Source: RYN-230 sp963717125 (GTDB lineage: Bacteria; Actinomycetota; Actinomycetes; Streptosporangiales; Streptosporangiaceae). Taken from it: 64,000 nucleotides of DNA. The stretch covers positions 620,001-684,000 of the forward strand of contig CAVQVG010000017.1 in NCBI GenBank assembly GCA_963717125.1, in the 5' to 3' direction. Positions within the stretch are counted from its first letter, which is position 1, and each line of letters starts with the position of its first letter. The notes under the pieces are model-generated. The model had not been told where the DNA came from. It did not search any database and worked only from the letters and a program-made list of their open reading frames with translations. Position numbers and translations under genes: made by a program. This document shows positions 43,073-51,658 of this stretch, piece after piece.

Positions 43073-44089
43073 TCACCGGAAGATCATATTCTCGATATTG
43101 AGGGGCTTCGGGATGACCCCGAAGTCGATTAACAGGTTGGCGACCCGCTGCAGGCCACCGACGTCCGGCGAAGTCTGGTACTGCCCGATCGTGACCAGGG
43201 CGGCGCTTTGCGCGGTCATGCCGACAAGCCCTGTGATTACTGCCCGTACCGCGGTGCCTGCGTTGGCGTGATGCTGCACTCTCTGCAGGCCGGCCCGGAA
43301 TCCCTCCAGCGCGCCGGCGTGCGCGCGGGCGAAAGAAGTGGAGGTGAAGTAGCCGGACAACGGAAGGGTGGCGGTGGTTCCGCTGACCGAGTCCAGCATC
43401 TCGGAGGCCCCGATCTGGCTCTCCGCCCGATAGATGTAAGGCTCCGTCACGAGAATGGCGGCTACCTTGTGGCTGCTGAGAGCGCCGATGAGGTCTGGTG
43501 TGGGCACTGGCTTCCATCTGACCGACGCCGGATCCACCCCGTCGTCCTGCAGGGCCGACTGGGTCGCCAGCGTCTCCATGCTGTACGGGGTGGTGGCGCT
43601 GTACGGGATTTCTTGTGGCTCCGGCGTGCCGATGGTCTTGCCCGCGAGCTGCTTCGGCGTGGTGATGCCGGAATCCGGTGAGACGAGCACATCCATCACG
43701 TCGGCGGCCGCAACGTAACCCTCAGCGACGATGAGCATGCCCGGCTGATGGGCCTGCGCATAGAAGAAGTCGGCGTAATCACCTGCGGCAACATCGGCTT
43801 TGCCGGTCTTCAGTGCCGTTATTTCACTGCTTGCCGAGCCGTAATTCTTGATCTTTACCTTGAGGCCCTCGGCAGCGAACTGCCCGTCATCAGCCGCGAT
43901 GTACAGCGGCGCGTCGTCGATGCCGGGTACTGCCGCCACCGTGAGCGTAGGCAGCCCGTGAGCCGATGCACTGCAGCCCGCAACCAGCGGAACGGCCAAG
44001 CCGAAAATGGCGCTGAGAATGGTGCGGACCCGGCCTGACCTCGGCCGATCCCGCCATAAGACAGCAACAGGGAGCACTCCGAGCCTCAT
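43073..44089 (-). CDS. NMT1/SsuA-like ABC substrate-binding lipoprotein (orphan)
   Basis: A 338-residue lipoprotein with lipobox LVAGC after a hydrophobic run (about residues 24-39) and a type II binding fold: LTVAAVPGIDDAPLYIAADDGQFAAEGLKV is the family start and TGKADVAAGDYADFFYAQ the ligand loop. Such proteins bind sulfonates, taurine, nitrate, riboflavin or pyrimidine precursors. No SsuC-type permease or SsuB-type ATPase lies next to it, so it must use one encoded elsewhere or has lost its partners. ATG 44089 is the only start giving a full signal. Confidence 0.88.
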   Translation of the reverse strand: MRLGVLPVAVLWRDRPRSGRVRTILSAIFGLAVPLVAGCSASAHGLPTLTVAAVPGIDDAPLYIAADDGQFAAEGLKVKIKNYGSASSEITALKTGKADVAAGDYADFFYAQAHQPGMLIVAEGYVAAADVMDVLVSPDSGITTPKQLAGKTIGTPEPQEIPYSATTPYSMETLATQSALQDDGVDPASVRWKPVPTPDLIGALSSHKVAAILVTEPYIYRAESQIGASEMLDSVSGTTATLPLSGYFTSTSFARAHAGALEGFRAGLQRVQHHANAGTAVRAVITGLVGMTAQSAALVTIGQYQTSPDVGGLQRVANLLIDFGVIPKPLNIENMIFR

Positions 44090-44211
44090 GGCCCTCCTCT
44101 GTGCACAGACATTGGGCGTTAATGGTCATCTGGAGAACGCGACGAGAGTACCCTACTGCCGTTGGGTCGTAGGGAGACATTACGGTTTCAGTGTTTTGTG
44201 CTGCTCAGGCG

Positions 44212-44250
44212 AGTACCTTGTGCAGTTACTCAAGTGAATACCTAGTGCAG
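44212..44250 (+). repeat. Direct repeat TACCTwGTGCAG upstream of the conservon
   Basis: AGTACCTTGTGCAG at 44212-44225 recurs as AATACCTAGTGCAG at 44237-44250, spaced 25 bp. They lie 23-60 bases before the kinase frame and may be an activator or sigma-factor binding pair. Confidence 0.5.
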
Positions 44251-44272
44251 CTGAGCTGGTAGCACGTTAGGA

Positions 44273-47200
44273 TTGGCCGCGCCGACGTCGGTGGCGCTGG
44301 CGGAACGTCGCCCAGGAAGGGGCGCATCACGTCGCTCCCGCTGCAGGCCCCCGGACACACGCTGGCTCGCCGTGGCAGCCAGCGGAGATGTGGAGACGCC
44401 ATTGCGATCGAGACACAGGAAGATCAGCCGTGTCACTGCCGTCGCCCCGATCGATGCGACCCTGACCGGACGGTCTGACGCGTTATTGACCGGCGGGCCG
44501 GCGGCAGGTACGGCTCCACCGCGCACCTCCTCCAGCCGTGCCCTGAAGAACTTGCGGGTCCGTTCACGCCTGCTGCTGCTCGTCCTCGTCCCCACCATCG
44601 CCGCGGTCGCGCTGGGTGGGTTCCGCATCGTTTCATCGGTGCGGAGTGAACAGCTTTATCAGCGCGTTCGGCAGCTTGCCATCCTGGGCCGGGACGACAC
44701 CAACCTGGTCCAGGCCCTTGAGGACGAGCGAGATCACACCGTCTACTACATCGCGCTTGGCACCGATGGCGGGCGAGCCAGCGCCCTGTCGGCCAGTTCG
44801 AAGGCCGGGGCGGCAATGACTTCGTCGCAACTTGGCGTGCAATACGCCGCGACGGATCAGGCCATCTCCGAGGTCCGTGGGCTTGCCCAGCAGATAGGCA
44901 ACTCCTACCCGAAGCAGACGCGGCAGCAGGCGACGGCCGTTCTCGCCGCGCTCGACAGCCTCCCGGGGTTGCGCGCCGACGCGGCTAAGACCAACACGCC
45001 CGTGCTCACCGTGGTGACGGAATACGCGCAGATAGTCGAGGACCTGCTCGCGCTTGACAACGACATCGCGCAAGTCGCTGGCGACCCCGTGCTGGCCCAG
45101 GCGGTCGGCGCGCTCGGACTGGTTTCCCAAATGAAGGAGGAGGCATCGCAGCAGCGGGCGATCCTTGCCGCCGCGCTGTTACAGGGAGCGTTGGGGCAGC
45201 GCGAGCTGACCGCTCTGCAGAATGCCGTGTCGGCCCAGCAGACCAACCTGCAGGCCTTTGATGGCACCGCGAGCCCCAGCCAGCTCGCGTTGTGGAACGC
45301 CGACGTGGCAGCGTCATTCGGCAACCAGGCGAGCGCTGCTGAACTCCGGGCCATCTCGCTGGCCACCAACGCCGGCGGATCAGGGTCGCTCGGCAGCGAC
45401 CCTACTACCGCCGATGATTGGTACAACACGATGACCAACACCATCGAATACCAGATGGGTGCGGTCCAGCGGCAGCTTGTCGCGTCGGTCACCTCGCGGG
45501 CCACGACGTTGCGCGGGAATGCGATCACGGAGGCGGTGGTCGCCGTCGCCGTCGTGCTACTCATCCTTATGCTCGCGGTGCTGTTCACGGTGGTGATCGG
45601 CCAGTCCATGGTGCGGCCGCTGCGCACGCTGCGGGCCGGCGCGCTTGCGGTGGCGGGCGTGCGGCTGCCGGAGATGGTGCGCCGGCTGTCCGAGACCGGC
45701 GGCGAGGGCGTCTCGCTGGCAGTACAGCCCATCGACGTGGATTCCTCCGACGAGATCGGTGAAGTCGCGCGGGCGTTCGACCAGGTCCACCGGGAAGCGC
45801 TCCGGCTGGCGGCGAACGAGGCCGCGCTGCGCGGCAATGTCAACGCGATGTTCGTGAACCTGTCCCGGCGCAGCCAGTCGCTGGTCGAGCGGCAGATCCG
45901 GCTCATCGATGACCTGGAGCAGGGCGAGCAGGACCCGGAGCGGCTGGCCAACCTGTTCCAGATGGACCACCTGGCCACCCGGATGCGCCGCAACTCCGAG
46001 AACCTGCTGGTGCTCGCGGGCCATGAGCTGCCGCGGCGGCGGAACCAGCCGGTCGCCCTGGTCAACGTGCTCCGCGCGGCGGTGTCCGAGATTGAGCAGT
46101 ACGAGCGGGTCTCGATGAACGTCCAGCCGGGCATCGCCGTCCGCGGCCAGGCCGTGAACGACGCCGTGCACCTGGTGGCCGAGCTGGTGGAGAACGCCAC
46201 CTCGTTCTCGTTAGCGGAGACCCCGGTGACGGTGTCTGGCCACCTGCTGAACAGCGGCGGGGTGTTGCTGGACATCAGCGACCAGGGCCTGGGCATGGGC
46301 GCCGACGAGATGGCGCACGCCAACTGGCGGCTGGATAATCCGCCGGTGGTGGACGTCGCGGTGTCCCGCCGGATGGGCCTGTTCGTGGTCGCCCGGCTGG
46401 CCGCCCGGCACGGGATCCGGGTCCGGCTCCGTCCCGCGCCGACCGGCGGCCTGACCGCCCTGGTCTGGCTGCCCGACGAGACCGTGACCCACGATACGGC
46501 CGGCTCTCCGCTCACACCGCGCCGCTTCGATCGCGATGGGCCGGGCTCACCCGATTCCCTTGACGCGCCCTCCACTCTCGGCACGCTCGGCCCCGAATGG
46601 GGCCGCACCGGGCGGAGCGCGGCCGAGGACGCGGTCAATGCTGCCCGCGCCCCGCGGTTTACCCCACTGCAGGGGGATACGAAGGGGGACGCAACGGCTG
46701 AGGCCAGCTTCCCGGCCCTGGGTCCTTCGTGGGAAGATCGCCCCAATCCGGGGGTCTTATCTCCACCAGCCGCCAGTACCGGGCAGCTGCCCTCGGTGGC
46801 GGATGCGGGCCCGGCGCCGGTTTCAGGTGCGTCACAGACGAGTGAGCCCACCAGGCAGCCGCCCCGGCCGCGCGCCCGGCGGGTGCGTACTTTCGCGGGT
46901 GACACGGGCCCGATCGGGCAAGAGATCGTCGTGCCGCCTGCGGCCACCGTCGGTGAGGACAACTGGCTGCCCGTATTCGAGTCGGTGGAGTCTGACTGGT
47001 TCCGGCGTGGCAGGCACAGCGCCGACCGGACCGCCGCCGCCGTGGATAGCACCATCAGCTCCTCCAGCTGGACTTCCGCAGCCGACGAGGGCTGGAGGGC
47101 AGCAGAGGCGGTCAGTAAGCCGTCTTCGGGTGGTGTTACCCCTTCCGGTCTCCCCAAGCGGATCCCCCGGGCCAACTTGGTTCCCGGGACGGTCGGAGCA

Positions 47201-47350
47201 GACGGGCAGGCCGCACCGCCACCTCCCCCGGTCCGGTCGGCCGTAGCGACCAGGGACCGTTTCGCGAGCTTCCAGCGCGGAGTACGTGAAGCCCGGGCCG
47301 CAGACCGTGACGATGGCGATGCTGGCGGCGAGAGGAACGTGGTCACATGA
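44273..47350 (+). CDS. Conservon sensor kinase (CvnA-like, nitrate/nitrite-sensing domain)
   Basis: About 1025 residues. Order: Arg-rich N-terminus; TM helix RLLLLVLVPTIAAVALGG; extracellular NIT-type domain to about 420 (QALEDERDHTVYYIALG); second TM helix AVVAVAVVLLILMLAVLFTV; HAMP; kinase core with NLSRRSQSLVERQIRLIDDLE, MDHLATRMRRNSENLLVLAGHE, the N-box LVAELVENATSFS and ISDQGLGMG; then a 300-residue Pro/Ser/Thr-rich tail. In Streptomyces such kinases signal to a roadblock protein and a small GTPase, the genes found next. The TTG at 44273 is the first in-frame start; GTGs at 44372 and 44390 are alternatives, so the N-terminus is uncertain. Confidence 0.88.
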   Translation: MAAPTSVALAERRPGRGASRRSRCRPPDTRWLAVAASGDVETPLRSRHRKISRVTAVAPIDATLTGRSDALLTGGPAAGTAPPRTSSSRALKNLRVRSRLLLLVLVPTIAAVALGGFRIVSSVRSEQLYQRVRQLAILGRDDTNLVQALEDERDHTVYYIALGTDGGRASALSASSKAGAAMTSSQLGVQYAATDQAISEVRGLAQQIGNSYPKQTRQQATAVLAALDSLPGLRADAAKTNTPVLTVVTEYAQIVEDLLALDNDIAQVAGDPVLAQAVGALGLVSQMKEEASQQRAILAAALLQGALGQRELTALQNAVSAQQTNLQAFDGTASPSQLALWNADVAASFGNQASAAELRAISLATNAGGSGSLGSDPTTADDWYNTMTNTIEYQMGAVQRQLVASVTSRATTLRGNAITEAVVAVAVVLLILMLAVLFTVVIGQSMVRPLRTLRAGALAVAGVRLPEMVRRLSETGGEGVSLAVQPIDVDSSDEIGEVARAFDQVHREALRLAANEAALRGNVNAMFVNLSRRSQSLVERQIRLIDDLEQGEQDPERLANLFQMDHLATRMRRNSENLLVLAGHELPRRRNQPVALVNVLRAAVSEIEQYERVSMNVQPGIAVRGQAVNDAVHLVAELVENATSFSLAETPVTVSGHLLNSGGVLLDISDQGLGMGADEMAHANWRLDNPPVVDVAVSRRMGLFVVARLAARHGIRVRLRPAPTGGLTALVWLPDETVTHDTAGSPLTPRRFDRDGPGSPDSLDAPSTLGTLGPEWGRTGRSAAEDAVNAARAPRFTPLQGDTKGDATAEASFPALGPSWEDRPNPGVLSPPAASTGQLPSVADAGPAPVSGASQTSEPTRQPPRPRARRVRTFAGDTGPIGQEIVVPPAATVGEDNWLPVFESVESDWFRRGRHSADRTAAAVDSTISSSSWTSAADEGWRAAEAVSKPSSGGVTPSGLPKRIPRANLVPGTVGADGQAAPPPPPVRSAVATRDRFASFQRGVREARAADRDDGDAGGERNVVT

Positions 47351-47414
47351 CGCCCGGCGCAGTAATGCCGCAGGTGTTGATGCTCAGGATGAGGCCGCCA
47401 AGAACGGAGGGGGC

Positions 47415-47840
47415 ATGAGTCGGCTGACCCGCCCGGTGCAGGATCTGAACTGGCTTATCACGAACTTCGTGGAACGGGTTCCATCTGTCTCGCACTCCAT
47501 CGTCGTTTCGTCGGATGGGCTGCCGCTAGCGTTCTCGGAAGGCTTCCCTGCCGACCGCGTGGATCAGCTCGCTGCCGTCACATCGGGCCTGACCAGCCTG
47601 ACGCAGGGCGCGGCGAGGATATTCGAGGGTGGCCAGGTCACCCAGACTGTTGTCGAGATGGAGCGTGGGCTCCTGCTCGTGATGGCGATAAGCGATGGGT
47701 CGAGCCTTGCGGTAATCGCATCCACCGAGTGTGATATGGGACTCGTTGCCTACGAGATGGCGTTGCTCGTGGAGCGGGTCGGGCGCGCCTTGACGCCGGA
47801 CATGCGCGCTGGCTTTCGGCCGAAAGATGGCGGCAAGTGA
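47415..47840 (+). CDS. Roadblock/LC7-domain protein (CvnB-like)
   Basis: A 141-residue single roadblock/LC7 domain: LNWLITNFVERVPSVSHSIVVSSDGLPLAFSEG, then GGQVTQTVVEMERGLLLVMAISDGSSLAVIA. In conservons this protein regulates the GTPase. ACGGAGGGGG precedes ATG 47415. It overlaps the GTPase gene by four bases (GTGA). The DUF742 gene (cvnC) that usually lies between the two is absent here. Confidence 0.93.
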   Translation: MSRLTRPVQDLNWLITNFVERVPSVSHSIVVSSDGLPLAFSEGFPADRVDQLAAVTSGLTSLTQGAARIFEGGQVTQTVVEMERGLLLVMAISDGSSLAVIASTECDMGLVAYEMALLVERVGRALTPDMRAGFRPKDGGK

Positions 47841-48436
47841 CAGGAGAATCCCATAGGCCCGCGCCTGGCAACGCGGGGGAGACCGCCATGACGTCGGTCA
47901 AGATCGTCGTTGCCGGCGGCTTCGGCGCAGGCAAGACCACTTTGGTCGGGTCCGTGTCGGAGATTACGCCGCTCACGACCGAGGCGGTCATGACGTCCGC
48001 CAGTGCCGTGGTCGATGACCTGTCGCACGTCCCGGACAAGACAACGACCACGGTCGCCATGGACTTCGGCCGGGTGACTCTGGACGCGGGGCTGATCCTG
48101 TACCTCTTCGGCACGCCGGGTCAGCACCGTTTCTGGTTCATGTGGGATGACCTGATCCAGGGCGCCATCGGTGCCGTCGTCCTGGTGGACACCAGGCGGC
48201 TGGCCGACTCGTTCCCGGCGGTCGACTACTTCGAGGCAGCTGACCTGCCCTTCATCGTGGCGGTTAACGGCTTCCACGGCCAGTTCCCCCATGGCGTGCA
48301 GGACGTCCGGGAGGCGCTATCGGTCAGCCCGAACGTTCCTGTCGTCCAGTGCAACGCGCGGGGGAGGAAGTCCACCAAGTTGACGCTCATCGCCCTCGTT
48401 GAGCACGCCAGGGCGACGCAGTTGAGCACCAGGTAA
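47837..48436 (+). CDS. Conservon small GTPase (CvnD-like)
   Basis: A 199-residue GTPase. P-loop GGFGAGKTTLVGSVSEI (about 27-43), switch II FGTPGQHRFWFMWDD, and the base-recognition region FIVAVNGF, where the usual NxxD reads NGFH. The family couples kinase/roadblock signals to control development or secondary metabolism in streptomycetes. GTG 47837 overlaps the roadblock stop; an internal ATG at 47888 before TSVKIVVAGG may be used instead. Confidence 0.92.
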   Translation: MTGESHRPAPGNAGETAMTSVKIVVAGGFGAGKTTLVGSVSEITPLTTEAVMTSASAVVDDLSHVPDKTTTTVAMDFGRVTLDAGLILYLFGTPGQHRFWFMWDDLIQGAIGAVVLVDTRRLADSFPAVDYFEAADLPFIVAVNGFHGQFPHGVQDVREALSVSPNVPVVQCNARGRKSTKLTLIALVEHARATQLSTR

Positions 48437-48604
48437 CAGATGGGCCAGGCGGCCAGGTGGCCGTCGGCATCCGAGCAAACATGGAGCAAACATCGGTGCG
48501 GCCGATGTCCGGCGCGGGCAGGACAGCTGCGTCTCCTGGAGTTGCACGGGCGGCCCGGAGATCGCGGAAGCTTCGGCCACGAGTACCGCACGGTCGTCTG
48601 CGAG

Positions 48605-49125
48605 CAGAATTCCTGCTCGCGCGGGGGGTGGTGTGGGCAGCGGCGTTGCTGGCCACCGGCGACGCCGTCGGCGGGCTGGCCGCGGTGGCGTTGCGCACCG
48701 CCACGGGATCACCCCGGCGGAGCTGGTCGAGCGCAGCGTCCCCGATCGCGGCATCGGCCCTGACGGCAGCCTGTCGCGCGGCCTCGGGGAGTACGCGGCC
48801 ACGGTCACGGTCGAGGACGGCGACAGCGCCAGGCTCACGTTCCGCCCGCCGGACGGGAGGATTGCCCGCAGCGTCCCGGCCGCCGTCGCCCGGCAGTTCC
48901 CGGGCCAGACCGCGGAGCTGAAGAGCCTGGTGAAGCAGGTCCGGTCAACGCTGGCCGCCGAGTGCCGGCGCCTGGAGTCCCTGCTGGCGGAGTCCCGGAC
49001 CTGGCCGCTGCCGGTCTGGGAGCGGCATTACGCCAGCCATCCGGCAGCTGATCTGGGAGCTGGAAACGCACCCTACATGCTCTGTCGTGGGACGACAGAC
49101 CTCATTGGTGGCGTAGTTTCGGTCT
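48605..49125 (+). pseudogene. Frameshifted remnant of a DUF4132 protein
   Basis: Three frames must be joined to read it. Frame one gives FLLARGVVWAAALLATGD; the second gives GITPAELVERSVPDRGIGPDG, LSRGLGEYAATVTVEDGDSARLTFRPPDG cut by no stop, RSVPAAVARQFPGQTAELK and ESRTWPLPVWERHYASHP; the third continues IRQLIWELETHP. This order matches the C-terminal half of large DUF4132 proteins, which are often next to conservon or AAA-ATPase genes. At least two frameshifts and loss of both ends show that it is decayed. The last bases abut the convergent DUF5808 gene. Confidence 0.7.
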
Positions 49126-49134
49126 GGCGCCCGG

Positions 49135-50220
49135 TCACATTCCCGCTGCCGCCCCGGCCACCGCCAGGCCGGTCCATGCGGCGACGATACCGGCGATGAT
49201 CAGCCACGCGGCCGGGTTGCCGAAGTTGAGCATCCAGCCGGCGCCGAAGCGGGCGCTGACCACGAGGGCGGGATCGTCGCGGTTGACGTAGAGCAGCCCG
49301 GCCTTCCAGAACCGGTCGTCGTCCCGATCGCCCCCGGTCGCGGGGGCGAGGCCGCGCACGTTGCCGTTCACCCGCCACCCGCTCTGGCCTACTCGCAGGG
49401 CGACGGCCGCCAGCAGCAGCACGCCAGCCGCGGCCGGCAGCGCTGGCAGGATCCGGCCGGCGCCCGAGAGCCGGTAGACCTGCCAGTCACGCAGGGCGAC
49501 TAGCAGCAGGACAGTGTCTACCAGCGCGACCATGGTCAGCAGTACCCGGGTGAAGGCAGCGAGGAAGCGGCGATAGCGCAGCATCGACGCTGCGGGGTCG
49601 GCTGCCTCGATGTCCGGCCGGGAGCGGTAGACGATCAGCAAGATCCCGCTGCACAGGGCCGTGACGTACAGCTGGCCGGCCACCACCAAGATGATGAGGG
49701 CAGACTTGAGCACCCGGTGACCAGACTCGGTGAGGATGTGGGCGGGCAGGCCGGGGTAGCGCAGCGCGCCGATGGCGGCGGTGGCCGCCGTGACGGCCAG
49801 GGCGGGTATCAGCCAGCGCACCGGAAAGCGCACCGGATTGGTGCGCCAGCTGGTATCGGTGACGATCGTCTGCCGCAGGCCCGCGAACCAGCCGTCCGCG
49901 TTCTTGACCGCGGCGATCTTCCGCCGGGCGGCCCAGAAGCAGCCGAGATCGGCGGCCAGCTCCAGCAGCAGGATGATCCTGGGCAGCCACCATGACCCGT
50001 AGCCCTCCAGCGCCACCGCTGCGGCGGTGCAGCAGGCGCCGATGGCCGCGGTCCGCCAGTAGTAGGCTCGCCGTTCCCGCCGGATAACCGCGGCGTCGGC
50101 CCGCTCGCGGGGAACGCGGACGCCGAACTGCACGGTCGGCCGGCTCGCTGCGGGCGCCGAGCACGTCAGCGCCCCGAGGACCGGCACGGTGAAAACCCCG
50201 GCCAGGGTCCCGGCGATCAT
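49135..50220 (-). CDS. DUF1648/DUF5808-type membrane protein
   Basis: A 361-residue membrane protein with about seven helices (IILLLELAADLGCFWAA, LIPALAVTAATAAIGAL, ALIILVVAGQLYVTALCSGILLIV, ALPAAAGVLLLAAVAL, AWLIIAGIVAAWTGLAVAG). The C-terminal FWKAGLLYVNRDDPALVVSARFG and WMLNFGNP are the DUF5808 signature. These proteins are typically coded next to a short GntR regulator, as here, where the ATG overlaps the GntR stop (ATGA). Role unknown; related SdpI-like proteins take part in toxin immunity or signalling. Confidence 0.82.
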   Translation of the reverse strand: MIAGTLAGVFTVPVLGALTCSAPAASRPTVQFGVRVPRERADAAVIRRERRAYYWRTAAIGACCTAAAVALEGYGSWWLPRIILLLELAADLGCFWAARRKIAAVKNADGWFAGLRQTIVTDTSWRTNPVRFPVRWLIPALAVTAATAAIGALRYPGLPAHILTESGHRVLKSALIILVVAGQLYVTALCSGILLIVYRSRPDIEAADPAASMLRYRRFLAAFTRVLLTMVALVDTVLLLVALRDWQVYRLSGAGRILPALPAAAGVLLLAAVALRVGQSGWRVNGNVRGLAPATGGDRDDDRFWKAGLLYVNRDDPALVVSARFGAGWMLNFGNPAAWLIIAGIVAAWTGLAVAGAAAGM

Positions 50221-50645
50221 GGCGGGCTTCCGCTTCCGTTACCCGTCTCCGCCGCCGTGGCGGGGAAGGCGAAGTCCTCCGTGGCGGCCAAGCATTCCCG
50301 GACGATGTCGGTGGCTGGCATGCCCTGGGCGGCGGCCTCGGCGAGCAGCGTCCGCAGCCGGCCCGTCCAGTCCTGGGCCCACGCTGGGTCCGGCGGCCCG
50401 CTGCTCGCGTCGCGGCGGACCACCGCGCCGGACTTGCGGCCGAGCCGCAGCAGGCCTTCCTGCCGCAGCACGTCGTACCCCTTGTTCACGGTGTGGAAGT
50501 TGACGCCCAGGTTGACCGCCAGCTGCCGGGTGGACGGCAGCGCGGACCCAGCCGGCTGGCGGCCGCGGGCGATCGCCTCCACGATCCGGTCCCTGATCTG
50601 CTGGTAGATGGGCACCGGGCCGTCTGGTTCGATGCTGAGCAGCAT
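50217..50645 (-). CDS. Short GntR-family regulator (YtrA type)
   Basis: A 142-residue GntR protein: winged helix at 10-75 (VPIYQQIRDRIVEAIARG, ALPSTRQLAVNLGVNFHTVNKGYDVL, GLLRLGRKSGAVV) plus a short helical tail, without a ligand-binding domain, as in the YtrA branch that controls ABC transporter operons. GGAGG precedes the ATG. It is about two-thirds identical in the winged helix to the regulator at 53675. It starts a unit with the DUF5808 protein and faces the ABC genes at 51659 across one kilobase. Confidence 0.92.
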   Translation of the reverse strand: MLLSIEPDGPVPIYQQIRDRIVEAIARGRQPAGSALPSTRQLAVNLGVNFHTVNKGYDVLRQEGLLRLGRKSGAVVRRDASSGPPDPAWAQDWTGRLRTLLAEAAAQGMPATDIVRECLAATEDFAFPATAAETGNGSGSPP

Positions 50646-51658
50646 CAGGCCTCCAGGATCTCAGGAACGCCGGGCTGCCTGGCCGCCCGCCGCACCCCGG
50701 CCTCCGCAGCGCTCACCGCTGGCTCTCCTTCCGGCAGGCAGCCCCCGCCCGACAGCATATGAGCTAGTAGCTATAGAACAAATTACAAGAGGCTGTCAAA
50801 TCTCTGCCGGTGCACCCGGCGCTCGTGCCGGGCTGCCGCCCGCCCGCGGCAAGGTTGCGCCTGACTGGCTGATCTATCTACTCTATAAGTTGTATAACAG
50901 ATGAACGTGAGCTGCTACGCGCCGCTGTTCCCGGCGGGCAGGGAGGGGGCCATGGTCGTGCCGCGGCCGGTGGCGCTGCATCACCGGGCAGGTCTACCGC
51001 CCAGGGGTGTCGGCGCGTCGCTCACTACCGGATCGGACCGGCAGCGTGAACCCCGCAGCATCAGGCCGCGGCCGGTTCACGGTGACCATTGCCCGATCCG
51101 CGCTGGGCCAGGCCAATAGCTGCCGCTCTGCGGCACCACGAGCACGGTCCTCGTCTACCGTCTACCTGGGTGTGCTGCTTCGGTGCTGACGTGGAGAGGC
51201 GCGCACGTTCCCGCCTGCCCCAGCGCCCCCACTTCCGTGGCAAGCGTACCGCCGCGGGCGCGGGCGGTCCGCCGGTGCCAGGACGCGCCTCGACACCCCG
51301 ATCAGCTGTTCTACAAGACGTGTGTCGTGATAGCCAAAGCATGCTGACTGTCGTGCCGCAGATCCCGGCGCCCGGGGAGGACGTCCCTACTGGTGGTGAG
51401 CATCGAGTCAGCCGGATCGGCAACCGCAGGGACCATGCTCGCGTGCCGGCCGAGAGGCGGTCGCCGGCCGGGGACTGCCGCTGGCGTCTTCGGCGCCGCG
51501 GCGGCCCTCGCGCTGGCGCCCGCAGGCCTGGTGAAGCCGGGGGAGAGCAGTCACGAGATTATTTCTATATCAGATAGAACAGATACAACAAGAGATACGA
51601 TGATGCGCGCTTGCGGAGCAAGCGGAAAGCACCCGGTAGGCAGGGGAGGCGGGCGGAA
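50646..51658. other. One-kilobase divergent regulatory gap, no supported gene
   Basis: AT-rich patches stand at 50755-50790 (with AGCTAGTAGCT palindrome, 50762-50772), 50868-50903 and 51560-51600 (three spaced AGATA units) in otherwise GC-rich sequence. They are candidate promoters/operators for the two outward units. Short open frames (e.g. 50901-51119, 51393-51782) have no family resemblance; part may be decayed coding sequence. Confidence 0.5.
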
